DNA from: Trichopria drosophilae
Taxonomy: Eukaryota > Arthropoda > Insecta > Hymenoptera > Diapriidae
Length of the DNA stretch: 64,000 bases
Direction: 5' to 3'
Assembly (NCBI GenBank): GCA_030407085.1
Contig: CM059585.1
Span: 88,302,501-88,366,500, forward strand
The notes below the pieces were generated by a model, which was not told the DNA's origin, did no database searches, and worked only from the letters and a program-made list of their open reading frames with translations. The translations under genes were made by a program, and so were the position numbers. This document shows positions 10,560-21,736 of the stretch, piece after piece. Numbering within the stretch: the first letter of the stretch is position 1; every line of letters begins with the position of its first letter.

Positions 10560-11050
10560 GAAAACATTTTTTGTAATACGGGTTCGGAAAATGTGTTTTC
10601 CGAACAGATTTTAGTGTGGAAAATGCGATTTCCCAAACCGGGATGTGGAAAATATAAAAATTAAATCACACTGTACACTGATATAGGAAAACGATATGAT
10701 ATTATAAAAAATATAAGAAAGTTTTTGTATCTGTAAAGTCATAAATATGTTTATATCGGGGGGGGGGGGGCCCACGAACCCCCTTTCGCGCCACGACTCC
10801 CCCCCGCCCCTTTATCTCCCCATCATTCATAAGAACGTACTGTACGCATGCTTTAACAAATTTTAAATGTTACGTGCAGTGGCCACATTTTCCGCACACT
10901 TATTAACAAAAAAAATCGTTCGTTACACGTGCGAACGTTTCCCCCACTCGTATGATTCACACAGCACTCATGCCTGGCTTTGCCAGGCACTCGTGTCAGT
11001 GTGATCATTACGCGTGCGGGAAATCGCATTTTCCGCACTTGTTACGAAAT
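10560..11050. repeat. GC-richer palindromic GTGCGGAAAATG repeat region
   Basis: Several self-complementary motifs of the type GTGCGGAAAATGCGATTTTCCGCAC: GGAAAATGTGTTTTCC at about 10585, GTGGAAAATGCGATTTCCC at about 10615, TTTTCCGCAC at about 10887 and CGCATTTTCCGCAC at about 11023. The same motif returns at 50735-50905. A poly-G run followed by a C-rich stretch lies at about 10758-10810. Probably foldback-type mobile DNA; ends not defined. Confidence 0.5.
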
Positions 11051-13185
11051 ATACTATTTCGACAATACAAAAATGTGGAAAAAAATAAATAACAATTTTT
11101 AAATGTAAGTTAAACTTATACCTTTCAAATAACAATAAACAGTTATTCTCGCCAAAATATTAGTACTTCTCGAGCACAAAATACGTAAAAATACGTAACT
11201 CCTTCTCCAATTTCGAATGAATCGTAACAAAAATTGTTTGTACCCTTTTTTTCGTGCTTCCAAAGAAAATTACTTATAGATTTAACCATATGTCGATCAG
11301 ATCAAAAATAAAAAACTCAAACTTGGTCTAATTTTTTTTTTATTTTTCGGCTAGAGAACTTAATTTATCAAGGAAATTGAAACCATACTCAATTTTTGTT
11401 ATTTTTTCATGCAATTTAACATAGCTAAAATCTCACCAATGCCTTCCGTTACACAGGTAAGATGAAAATCTAATCTTATCTTTATAATAATAAAATTAAA
11501 AAAAACATATATTTTTGTCATGTGATTTATTTATTTAGTCCTTGTAAAAAATGTTCAAAAGTAAGAAAAAAAAATAAAATGCAAAAAAAAACAGAAATAT
11601 GTAAAATACATATGCATAACATTTAAAAAATTATAATTAATATTTTACAAATATATTGTACGATCATTTGGAATAGATATTATGAGCTATAATTTTAAAG
11701 TAAATTAAAAAACATTGTTATTTAAATTATGAGCAGAAAATTACCTATACAACATGTTTCAAATTACGATTAAGGTGTAAATACTCGACCGATTCTAAGG
11801 TATTTTTTTAAATAAAGCTAATAAAATTTATAAAAAATGTGTCCAATCAGATTTTTAGAAAACTTCACACCTGGCATTAGAAAAAGATCAAATAAAAATA
11901 AGACATTTTCCCGAAAACTGATATTTTAATTCTTCGCCTTCTTAATTTATGTCGTTTAAAATTGTTGTTTATCTTAAAAATGCTTAAAATACATTTGACG
12001 TTAAATGAGTTCAAAATTGCCCAAAAGTTAATGGAATTATATTCTAGGCATATTAAAACATCATTTCAGCCAATAAAAAAAATGTCAAAGATAGAAAGTT
12101 GTTATACCCCTTTATTATATAGATATGAATGTTGGCATATTTGTTTATTGTTTATTAACCTTTTTTTATAACAAATAACAATTGTTTAATCCAATAAATT
12201 AAGAAGCCGAATAATTCGGAAGCAATTTTTGAGAAAATTGCTTATTTTGCTAATATTTATGGGTTTTCCAATGGAATGTCAAAAGTTTGCGAAAAATTTA
12301 ACACTCTTTTTCCAGATTTTATTTTACAAAAAAAATACGTTAAAATCCATCCAATAGTTTCGCTTTAATCGTAATTTTAACCCAGCTATACAGGTCACTC
12401 CTCACAGTGTATCGCGTCGCAAGAAGATATAGGAACATATTTGTACTTGCTCTGTAACAAAGGTGGTCAACAGTCACTCTTCTATAATGGCAAAAATCTT
12501 TTTAGATAATTTAAAAAATCTGAATATGAGCTAGGTCTTTTTTTAATAATTTTTTTATAATTTTATCACCTGTTTTAGCATAAAAAGTTATGTTAAATGT
12601 TAAAATAATAATTATCATAACTGTATTTTTTAATACATACTTTCATTGAGCTAAAGGAATAATTCCTACTCTATACTACTGAATAGGGAGGTCGGGATTA
12701 TGTGGCGCAGCAGCAAATTAATAAATTTTAATTCATTTCAAAATTGTGTTGGAAAATTTCGTCCTTCATTCATTTTAGTGAATGTAAAGCGTTATTTGAC
12801 ATCGAAATGAGATAATTAATTTTTATTCGAAAAATTCAGACTTTTTTTCGAATAAGTACTAAAAAATGACCGACAATTATCTGCACTAGTATTGTCAAAA
12901 AATTGACAAACCCGCGTGTTGCTTCAAGCTTTTAACGTAAAATCACAATTTAATGGGAAAAGTTAAGGGAGGGGGTATCATTATTATTTTTTTTTTTTTG
13001 AAAAATAACAATATTTTAAATCGAAAAAAATACGAAAGTTGCAAATCTTGTGAAAAATTGTGATTTGACCTAGAAATGCTGTTTGAAATTAAATAATTAA
13101 TTTTTATTTGAAAAAATTTGCTGATAAAATACATGTCTTGTACATAATTTTGTTTAAATTTGATTTTCATCCATTTTGCAAAATG
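11051..13185. other. A+T-rich DNA, nothing recognised
   Basis: Homopolymer-rich sequence with short ORFs only. Several poly-T and poly-A tracts. No family recognised. Confidence 0.4.
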
Positions 13186-13210
13186 TCTTTCAATCAATTC
13201 TTTTTTTAAC

Positions 13211-13320
13211 TCCGTGCTCGAAATTGAATCTCGCGCACTATTTTTAGTGCGCGAAGTAACCCATTTGCGCACTGCACTTCGCGCAGTGAAATGAGTGCGT
13301 GAAGTACTTCGCACGGAGGT
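13211..13320. mobile_element. small foldback element (CTCCGTGC ends)
   Basis: Inverted arms: CTCCGTGCTCGAA at 13212 against TTCGCACGGAG ending near 13318, with further self-complementary cores (TCGCGCACTATTTTTAGTGCGCGA, TGCACTTCGCGCAGTG). A related piece is at 40433-40480 (CTCCGTGAG, CGCGCACT, GTGTGCGA). Non-coding MITE-like repeat. Confidence 0.6.
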
Positions 13321-13329
13321 TGTGACATT

Positions 13330-15260
13330 ATAGTAGATCAATCGTAAAGTTTTCAACGTACCAAAATTTGCATAAATCTGCAAATGAAATTTTAAAAACA
13401 GAAAAAACAAGTCAACAAGCCCCGGCCTCCAATAATAAATTATTTAACAAGATACCTTACGCTTCAAGTTTACAAGATAAAGTGTTATAAGATAAGAGAT
13501 GCACATTTAGTATGCGAAAAGTATGCGATAAGTGCAATAACATGCCAAACTAACAAGTCTAAAATTAGCAAATTTATATATGTCCAAAATACACTATATT
13601 GTAAAATAAAATATTTACATATACTTCCACTTTTTTTTCACCATCACTCAGTTGTATCAAATGGAATAGAAAATTTAATTAGTAAGGATAGGTGACTTAT
13701 TACTGTTTCTCGGTATATTTTCGTTTAATTCCCAGTATACAATAATTCTGATACTAATTTTAAAAATCACACAAAACGATAAATGAATTATATTATGTAG
13801 ATATTGTTTATAGAGTAGTAATCATATCAAGAAGAGTAATACTTGGCTCGGTAAATAAATACCTTCTTATTTATTGATCTAGAAATTTCAACTTCTAGTT
13901 ACGTAGTACTTACATGCCCTGCCTACTTTCGAGTTAACTAGTTTACTCGAGTCAGTGTATACATGTCCTTTTTTTCTTTCAATAAAGGGCAATAATACAT
14001 GTGATGCAATTATGACACTATCTTTACCTCCATAAAACAATCTAGAAAATATTTATATTACATAATATGTCGCTATTAAAACGTAGATTTAGTGCAATTT
14101 ATTTTAAAATGAAACGTAAAGTATACAAGAAAATTACTGTACATAAAGTAGGATACTTAACGTGAAATGTTACAATACGAGTAATATGCAAAGTTGCAAT
14201 GCAACCAATTTTCAAATGTGGAACACATTCTACAGCACCTACTAAGTTACACAACACACGTGAAATGTAGACTGCAAAAGGGACGATTAAAGCAGATTAG
14301 ATAAGGGGCGATAAATATACAGTTAGTTTGGTGCAATATACCTGCATCATTCGATATATTTTGTCAAACCCGAATTTGGAATTTTATCATGTTTGTACGG
14401 GCCAAACGAGGTAAGGAATCAATTTTCTGGCTTGTCGACATTGTCAAAACGTTCATAACGTTCATTACATGCAATAAAAAAAGCATTATTTACTACAATG
14501 CAATAATATTGAATTGAACAAATATATACATTTTTTAATGCCTCGAACATGAACAAAATATTTGTATTTACTAAAAAAATGGTTATTTTTACAGTCTTAG
14601 ACGTGCAATATATCACAATCGTGTAATTAATTAGGTTTTTTTTTTTAACTCGAGTAGTAATTTGTAAAAATGGTTCATGTTACTACCTAAATAGTTAAGG
14701 CAGCAATTTATAAAGTATTTACTACAACTAATAAAAGACCTAATTTTATCTATAAGCACGCTGGAATTCGACGAAAATCATTAAAAATCATACGGAATCC
14801 TGAGATTAATAGAGTTTACTATTTTAGTAATAACTACCACCATCGAGCTTAAAATGAAAGTAAATTTTACTATTCGTTAGTTCAACTAATGATATTTTTT
14901 TTTATTTTTACTTTTGAGCTTTGCATTTCTATTCATTTCGTGAAGTGTTTTAATTTATCTGAAAAGGAAAAATGGATTTATTATTGGGTTTTAATGTGCT
15001 TTTCAATATCCAAAGATAATTATTATTTGATCATCGTTTGGAACTTTTTTACATATAACTTTATATTTCTGATCGACGGTCTCAAACTCCCTAGAGTTAT
15101 AGGTCTATTTGAGTGTATGCGTCCAGTAATTAAATACTTTAAATGGTACTACAGGACTGCTATTACCCAATTCTTAGTGGTCGCTGTCTTGAGATCAACG
15201 AACTAAACCGCATAGTGGCATAGTGTTACTCAAGTCATTAAGTAGATTTTCTAGATTTTG
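13330..15260. other. A+T-rich DNA, nothing recognised
   Basis: One 105-codon open frame at 14889-15206 shows no domain and has a composition like its surroundings, so I do not call it a gene. Confidence 0.4.
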
Positions 15261-15270
15261 TTGAGCAAAT

Positions 15271-15330
15271 ATTACCGAAGTGACTATGTAAATGTTACAT
15301 AATGGTGGTTACTTAACTTCTTCGGTAAAT
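15271..15330. repeat. short hairpin beside the truncated LINE end
   Basis: ATTACCGAAG near 15271 pairs with CTTCGGTAAAT near 15319, with partial pairing inside. It lies about 40 bp from the point where the LINE loses its 3' end and may belong to the element or rearrangement that truncated it. Confidence 0.4.
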
Positions 15331-15369
15331 TTTACTTGAGTTTTCGGCAGAACTTACTAACGACTTCTT

Positions 15370-16300
15370 TCAGTGCGAGGTACTTAATTTTATTAGACCA
15401 GTTTAGAATTGTGTTATTAATTTGTTTGTTAGTATTCATACTAGGTCTTCTTTTGGTAAAAATAATTACTTCAGTTTTGTTGTCGTTTGCTACAATTTTC
15501 CATTTCGTAAAATATTTACTAATTTTCTTTGCACTTTGTTCTAATCGCGTTTTAATTGTCTGAATTTTATATGATGTAGTATATAAGGCAGTATCGTCCG
15601 CGAATAAGCCAATTTGTACATTGTTATGCTTTGGTATGTCATTAATAAATACGTTGAATAAAATTGGACAGAGTGTAGAGCCCTGTGACACTCGTGCCAT
15701 TAGTGTAGTTATCTTGGATTTCTGATCATTGTATTCAACAAACATTTTCAGGTAAGATTTTGTAACTAGTATAAGATAATTAGGTATTTTATATTGAATA
15801 TGCTTGTATATTAGTCCATAATGCCATACTGTGTCAAACGCCTGCTCAATGTCCAACAACAATGCTCCTGTGTGTTTGTGTTGTTAAATACTTTTGTTAT
15901 GTGATTTGACATTACAGCTAGTTGATGAATGGTGTTATGGTCTTCTCGGAACCCGAATTGTTCTTTAATCAGTATATTATTAGTCGTAATGAATTTTGTT
16001 AATTTTATTTTAATAATTTTTTCAGCTATTTTACTCAAATGGCTTAACAAGCTGATCGGTCGGTAATTTTCCGGTAAGCTTCGATTTTTATCGGATTAAC
16101 GACAATCACTTTAGCTATTTTCCAAGAAATGGAAAAGTACCCTTGACACATTATGGCCTTGATTATTTTAGTAAGGAAAATAATTCTTTTCTGGGAAGTT
16201 GCTTCAGGACTCTGATATGGACGTTATCAGGACCCGGAGACTTATTGCTTTTACTATTTTTAATCATTTTAAGCACCTCTTTAGGTGTTGTGAATTTGAC
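15370..16300 (-). pseudogene. LINE ORF2 reverse transcriptase, frameshifted and 3'-truncated
   Basis: Blocks in order on the minus strand: SNKSPGPDNVHIRVLK (about 16260-16200), a frame break, then QFGFREDHNTIHQLAV (about 15960), another frame break inside 15811-15862, then LLDIEQAFDTVWHYG (catalytic Asp), QGSTLCPILFNVFINDIP, and LFADDTALY, the form of the YxDD catalytic motif with Phe in first place. Homology stops at NKIKYL near 15370 and the following residues do not fit the family, so thumb, C-terminus, 3' UTR and tail are lost. The catalytic acids survive but the protein cannot be made whole. Confidence 0.88.
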
Positions 16301-16311
16301 TTCCTCATCGT

Positions 16312-16752
16312 TTATTTTATAGTTTTTGCAAATTTGTTAACGGTTCTAACCTTGCTGTGATTTAAGGACCCTAACGAGTAATTATTATCATGTATTTTTT
16401 CGATATTGGCAGCGATAGCATTCACTTTATCTTTATCATTGTATACATATTGCCCACGAATCATCAGTGGAGAAATCACAGTTTGTGTCATTTTCAATAT
16501 TTTCGCTGCTCGCCATAAGGTATTATTCGTCGTATTTACGTTTGCAAATTTATTGTTCCACGCTACATTATTCCATTTAATAATTTTACATTCCATTTGT
16601 TTTGATAATAAATACATATTTCTTTTGTATGGTTCAATTCGCGTTCGCTGATATCGCCTTCGTAGTATATCTTTAAGCCTAATTAGTGGTTTTATTGCGG
16701 TAGGAAAAATAGTTTCATTTCTGAAGTCGATTTTTGGAATAGAAACGTTCAT
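16312..16752 (-). pseudogene. LINE ORF2 linker between endonuclease and reverse transcriptase
   Basis: Open minus-strand frame of 146 codons with the charged pattern typical of this region (DILRRRYQRTRIEPYKRN, then NNTLWRAAKILK and PLMIRGQ). No catalytic function of its own. It is separated from the endonuclease (end 16900) and the next block by frameshifts. Confidence 0.7.
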
Positions 16753-16899
16753 CGCATTATGTATAACATTTTAAAATATGTCTACCTGTTTATCTATATC
16801 CTCATTGTTTAACATTTTACAGTCTAATGAGTTAATACTGTCGCTTATGATGTTTCGAAATTTCAACCAATTAGCCTTACTGTAGTTATATGATTGTTT

Positions 16900-17327
16900 T
16901 TAATTACAGTACATAGGTGTATTCCCGACAATTTCAATAGTAATTGGGTTGTGATCTGAGCTAAGAATTGATAGCGATTTTGGCATAAAGTGCTTGCTAT
17001 TGTTTCGGATAATAAATAGATCGAGGATGCTTGGAGCACCGCGCTTAGGATAATCTGTAGGATCGGAAAGTGCCTGTATATTTAAGTTGTTATTAATACA
17101 GTAATCCATTAGAAATTTATCTTTACCATTATTGGAAACACAGTTCCACGCTATGTGTCTTGCGTTTAGATCTCCCGCTATAACGAGTTTTCCGCGAAAT
17201 CTAGTTTTTTCATTAATTTCGAATGTAAGCATTTCTTTATTTGGTGGTAAATAACAACATTCAATTTTAATGTGTTCGCCCGACGCTTCTACAATTATGG
17301 ATATTGTTTTTAGGTTGCATAATTTAA
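16900..17327 (-). pseudogene. LINE ORF2 endonuclease, C-terminal half
   Basis: An apurinic-endonuclease-like domain with GDLNARHIAWN (the GDFNA/H.W motif) and SDHNPI (the catalytic SDH motif) in the frame 17232-16900. In-frame residues lead in from about 17327 (VIKLCNLKTISIIVEAS). The first part of the domain, with the metal-binding Asn and Glu, is missing, so a deletion joins the end of ORF1 almost directly to mid-endonuclease. In active elements this enzyme nicks the genomic target. Confidence 0.8.
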
Positions 17328-17999
17328 TTACAGGTGTTCCCGTAGATCTTCGAATACATTACTGATGATGAGCGTATCTTCGTTCTCTCTTTCCGTAGCT
17401 GGGTTATAGTTACCATTGATGAGTGCATTTCTGTATTTACTATTCGTAGCATGGTCTTTCTTAGCTGACACCTTAGCGTTGCTTCCTTGTCTGTTTGTTT
17501 TTGGAGTAGTAACTGTAGTCATTATCGTCAGTTCTTGCTCTTGCTGGCCGATACTTAGAACTTCGTTGTCTCCTGATTTTTTTCGTAAACTTCACAACTA
17601 GGATCACAGTGTGGTCGCCGTAACCTTTTGCATATTTAGGATTATCGGTTTTTGTTTTGATATTGCAATCTTTAGTGTTGTGGGTTCCTGCAAATTTGAC
17701 ACACTTTGCATTCCTTGAACAGTTTATAGCTACGTGTCCGAAACTTTGGCAGTTAAAGCACTGAGTAACACTATTTTTGTTTTTAAATTTTTCCCAGCGG
17801 ACAATACAGTAGCACAGTATTTTGATACTCATGACGGTATTTATGTTTAGTACCGGTGCAAAGTTGATTACTATCACAGGCAGTTTTCTAATTATGCCAT
17901 TCGAATCTTTATTTGATAATTGTTCTACGTTATTGGTAATTATGTTGAGGTTAACGAGTTCCTGTTTGATTTCTTCCCATGATATATTTGATGGGAGCT
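17328..17999 (-). pseudogene. LINE ORF1, C-terminal part with CCHC knuckle
   Basis: The minus-strand frame ending at 17473 reads LPSNISWEEIKQELVNLNI, then CFNCQSFGHVAINC, a perfect CX2CX4HX4C zinc knuckle. A second knuckle follows with one Cys replaced by Phe (KCVKFAGTHNTKDC), so it is damaged. A frameshift near 17500 moves the reading to the frame ending at 17328 (KDHATNSKYRNALIN). Zinc knuckles in these Gag-like proteins bind nucleic acid. This fragment directly follows the insertion in the coding direction and precedes the endonuclease part. Confidence 0.8.
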
Positions 18000-18904
18000 G
18001 TAACGAATTGTTCTTAATTTTTATCATTAACTATTGTAAATATTTAATATTTCTTATTTGGGTACATGAACGAGTCAAAGAAAAAGGTCAAGTAAAATAT
18101 TAATGTATTACGAATGATCTACAAAATCTCACTACAATCCAGATTCACGCGCGCGCACTAATTCGCATATTCTTATAATTTCAAAAATATGAACGGGTTC
18201 ACTTTTCATTTAATAAATACTCCTAGCTTCAGTTAATAGCTTCACACAATAACGGAAATTATCGCGAAACCGACAATCTTACTTCATAGCCCTCTTGGAT
18301 GTATCTTCGAACGAGATCCTGGAATCCACAAATCTCCAAAAGTGGTACATATGGTGGAATTTCCTTCCCATCTCATGGAACATTGCCGATTGTTGATTTC
18401 GTTTGGCCGTTGAAATGCTCATGCAAATGAAAAAGTTCAATATGAACAAATAATTCAACGGCTGACTCACACGAGTCGATGAATATATAAAAAAAAGACG
18501 AAAGTGCGAACCTTTCGCTTTGCCGAGGAGGCAAAACGCTTTGAACCTGGCACAACAGGCGCTCCTCGGTAATTGTGCGGAAGATCACAGGCAGCACTTA
18601 GAATTCCAACATCTCACGTGGCTAATACGTTAAAGATTAGATTCACAAGGTACACTTTAGAAGTACGTCTGAAGACTTCGGAGGGTTAATGAAGACTGCC
18701 CCCTTCTCCTATTCAACGTGATCTCGTTCTGGACGACGCGCAATTGACAACTAAGCACGCTGTGACGTCATTACTGTTTTCGGATATGTATTCTAAACAC
18801 ACAGACGTACCAAACACACTCACAATCTATTTTACACACTTATATTATTCGCATAATCGCGCGCTTTGTTACAGACGTTAACAATTCACTTGGTACATCA
18901 TTAC
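18000..18904. mobile_element. insertion of about 0.9 kb that splits LINE ORF1
   Basis: ORF1 coding stops at MVLK (about 18905) and resumes at LPSNISWEEI (about 17998), residues normally almost adjacent, so the DNA between is foreign. It is richer in CpG than the LINE and has a TATATATTC motif followed by TCAGCC on the minus strand (about 18463-18490), which could be a promoter. A solo LTR is possible, but I could not find a clear target duplication or TG...CA ends. Edges are good to about 10 bp. Confidence 0.55.
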
Positions 18905-19325
18905 GGAGTAATGACTTTCAAAACCATTTTAACTTCCTTTTTTCTGGCAAGGTATACGTATGATATTCCATATTCGCTTTTTTCACTTCATTAATCACTA
19001 TTTGGTAGTCTTCAAATGTTTTCGTATACATTATAATGCGGTTTCCTTTATATCGAACTTTGAGTTCTTGCTTCATTGTTCCTTGGAGGGTTTCAATGGC
19101 TATAGAATGATTTGCAATTAATCCATACACCACTATTGGTGGAATTTTTTACTGCTTTTTAGTGGATTCATTTGTCGAAATCTGATTCCCATCTTGTTTC
19201 ATTTCTTCTTCATCAGTAAGAACTTGAAATCTATTGTGCCTTGAGACATTCAAGTCATCCTCATCACTTGTTGTTTTTTTACGTTTCTTCATAGTTCTAT
19301 AGTTTTCCACCGGTATAAAGTTCAT
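18900..19325 (-). pseudogene. LINE ORF1, N-terminal part
   Basis: The ATG at 19325-19323 opens a frame beginning MNFIPVENYRTMKKRKK. A TAA stop at 19151-19149 interrupts it, but the same frame continues (KIPPIVVYGLIANHSI) down to about 18918. There a one-base shift turns the family motif KLKMVLK into KLKWF-stop. The segment ending YHTYTLPEKRKLK matches what I know of the region before the knuckle in Jockey-type Gag proteins (Pre-C2HC). In living elements ORF1 binds the element RNA; this copy cannot make the full protein. Confidence 0.75.
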
Positions 19326-19475
19326 TGTTAGTCACTGGTTATTACTGTGTTCACTAACAAAGCAGAGCGATATTTACGGAGTGAAAGACGTACATCCGTA
19401 ACTCATCGAACTAAACTCAACTCCAAAATGATTTAAAATTATATTTAATGTTTAAATCATCATTTTTGAGGCTAG

Positions 19476-19494
19476 TAATAATAGTAATAGCTAG
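19476..19494 (+). repeat. target-site duplication, left copy
   Basis: TAATAATAGTAATAGCTAG, 19 bp, repeated exactly at 20765-20783. Flanking bases differ on both sides. Confidence 0.85.
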
Positions 19495-20764
19495 ACTTCC
19501 GGTTGAGCCACTTGAAGGGAATAGTTCGATGGCGCGCGAAAAAGTGTACAAAGATGAGAGGAAAATAGTTTAGGCGAATTATGAACGAAGTGCCAAAAAG
19601 ATATGAATAAAATAATGGGCTTATGGATACGAGGAAGAATGATTACTGAACACGAAATGGGTGAAAGTGAGGTTAGGAGGAACAGAATTCGTTGGGAGAA
19701 AGTGTCCAAAAGAAGAGAATGTAGTGTCGGGAGAGGAGAAACAGTGTGACGAGAAGAAATTATAAAAGAAGTAAAAGTGAGGTTATAAAAAACATGTGGA
19801 AAAGTAAGAAGAGAGTAACGTAGAGGGGAGAGAGGGAAAGTACGGAAGTCAATTCGAGATTGGACTGAGATGGCACAGGTAAGAACGATGTTAGGGAGGA
19901 GAGAGATGCAAGAAGGGGAGATCCAGTGAAGAAGAAAAGTGAGGTAGAAAAATACATGGACATGGGAATGGAGAGCGGAAAAGGGAAGAATCGTAAGTCA
20001 AGTTGAGGTAGATACGATATTATGCAAAATGAGTGAGTGAAAAAAATATGGAAGCGAGAGGAAATAGAAGGAGAGAGAAGAAGTCGCAGTTGAAAGTAAG
20101 AATAGACACGCCAAAGAACGAGCACGAAAAAGGAAAAAGAAAAAGAAGAAATGGAAATGGTAGGAGGAAGTAAAATTATAAAAAGAAAAACACAGAGCGC
20201 TGGATCTGGTAAAGTTTGAGGGAAAAAATGGCAAAGATAAAATGATAGAGAACCTGAGGGAACTGGAAAAGGAAGGGTGGTGACCAGCTGATAACTTCAT
20301 ACAAAGGAGAACAAACGTAATGATTGCGGTAAAATTGAAAAAGATAAGCAAGCAAGGGATATGGAAAACGATAGCAATGGTTGGAGAGAAGAAAATGAAG
20401 AGTATTTATTAGAGGAGACTGAGGGGAAATGGAATAGACGCCTGTTGGAGAGATTGTAAGGAGATGAAGAGAAAGTAGAGATAGTGAGAAGAAGAGGAGA
20501 AATATTCCTTCAAAACTCATCTTGAGGGTTCAGAAGTGTGAAAAGGACGCATGTTGGAAAGTTGTATGAGGACTTATAGTGGGTCCGTAAAAAAATGTAA
20601 TGATAGAAGCAATTAGAAGTTCAGAATTGTGTAAATATATCTTGTTTATGTTTATGTTTACGCTTTCGAGGACGGCAAAATTGAATGTGGTAGAACATAT
20701 TTCTAACGGGTGGAGAGCCAGAAAACTCCCTATGTAATACCAAAAGGTAATGTATTACAATACA
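19495..20764 (+). mobile_element. 5'-truncated purine-rich LINE-like insertion
   Basis: 1,270 bp between perfect 19-bp direct repeats, the mark of target-primed retrotransposition. About 19500-20530 is strongly purine-rich on the plus strand; plus-strand frames read as Glu/Lys/Arg-rich stretches with many stops (for example LVKFEGKNGKDKMIENLREL near 20207). This resembles the charged ORFs of some hymenopteran LINEs as I remember them. The last 230 bp have ordinary composition and look like a 3' UTR. No reverse transcriptase motif is present, so the family is uncertain. The minus-strand open frames here are only pyrimidine-rich shadows. Confidence 0.7.
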
Positions 20765-20783
20765 TAATAATAGTAATAGCTAG
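20765..20783 (+). repeat. target-site duplication, right copy
   Basis: Exact 19-bp copy of 19476-19494. It follows directly on the element's 3' end (...TTACAATACA). Confidence 0.85.
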
Positions 20784-20939
20784 TGATATTAATATATTAA
20801 GAAACCACAAAGGAAAGTCTGGAGGTAAATTGCTACTCTAGTGGGTTAGGAGCGGAAAATGAGGGAGTAAAATACAAGTATCCGGGAAAGAAAATAATTT
20901 CTTTAAGCATAACCTATCCAACCAAACTCATTCAAGGAC

Positions 20940-21736
20940 ATCTAGCCAGTTCGTTTTGAATTTGATGTCAGAATTGCAAAATTCAAAATGGCTGACTAAA
21001 AATGGCGGACATCAAGTAGCTAACTGTTACACCGACAATCGGAATTTTACAGAAATCGATGGACATAAGTTTTCGAGGTCGCTGATTACGAATCTGAAGT
21101 CGGAACTGCAAAATTCAAAATGGCGGACATCCAGAGATAATTCTTACAATGCCGGTATGTAATTCGCAAAAGTCAATGTATGTAAGTTCTTGAGGACCCT
21201 GGCGTATCTCAAATTTATAAATGTAATTTATAAAAAAAAAAAGGCTCTTTATTCATCCACCTCCACGTGGTGAGAGCCGCGAAACGTATACGATGGCTGA
21301 CGGACGATTCAAAATCGCATCACGTTTATAAATTTGAGATACGCCAGGTTCCTCAATAACTTATGTACATCGATTTTTGTGAAATTCCGATTGTCGGTTT
21401 AACAGTTAGCTTTTTGATGTCCGCCATTTTGAATTTTGTAATTCTGACATCAAATTCATATTCAGCGACCCAAAACATATGGAAACCAACTGTCGTTTAT
21501 ATCGAACGTTCGGAAGATTGTTTTGTCCAACTGATTTTTTGAAAAACATTATTTCTATGTTGGAATCGCCATATTGGATCAGCTGTTTTAAATTTTGCAA
21601 TTCTGACTTCGGATTCGTGATCAGCGACACTTAAAACCATAGAGTACATAGTTTCTAGAAAGATTTGATTCCAACGGTTAAAATCGCGTGAGTCCAAAGT
21701 CGCACCACTAGTATGCCGTATGCGCTAATGGGTTAA
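20940..21736. mobile_element. AAATTCAAAATGGCGGAC foldback array ending at TTAA
   Basis: Four copies of a block with GAATTGCAAAATTCAAAATGGC: plus orientation near 20970 and 21105, minus orientation near 21430 and 21590. The arms 20950-21065 and 21355-21470 are inverted copies, and GGCGTATCTCAAATTTATAAA at about 21200 is inverted at about 21325. The right edge reads ATGGG-TTAA (21728-21736); its reverse complement TTAA-CCCATTA is like the ends of the 31256-34247 foldback. This block is a common insect repeat in my experience. The open frames in it (SELQNSKWRT) are repeat-derived. Confidence 0.7.

Larger units (their letters stand above)
15370..19440 (-). mobile_element. degenerate Jockey-like non-LTR retrotransposon (LINE)
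   Basis: Reading on the minus strand from high to low coordinates: 5' UTR (about 19440-19326), ORF1 (Gag-like with CCHC knuckle), then ORF2 with endonuclease, linker and reverse transcriptase. It is broken by an in-frame stop, several frameshifts, an insertion of about 0.9 kb in ORF1, a deletion removing the front of the endonuclease, and loss of everything after the reverse transcriptase palm. The 5' end survives while the 3' end is missing, the opposite of normal LINE 5' truncation, so a later deletion or insertion cut the 3' side. The Jockey clade is inferred from the domain order and the Gag motif pattern. Confidence 0.85.

Noticed and set aside
10758..10770. Poly-G tracts here and near 48665, and poly-C near 46115 and 48313, as regulatory G-quadruplexes
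   Set aside because: Single homopolymer runs are more simply microsatellites or assembly-prone sites.
15332..15563. Plus-strand 75-codon frame over the reverse transcriptase
   Set aside because: Antisense shadow of the LINE reverse transcriptase on the minus strand.
19491..20520. Several long minus-strand frames rich in Phe, Leu and Ser
   Set aside because: Shadows of a purine-rich plus-strand tract; stop codons are depleted there by composition.
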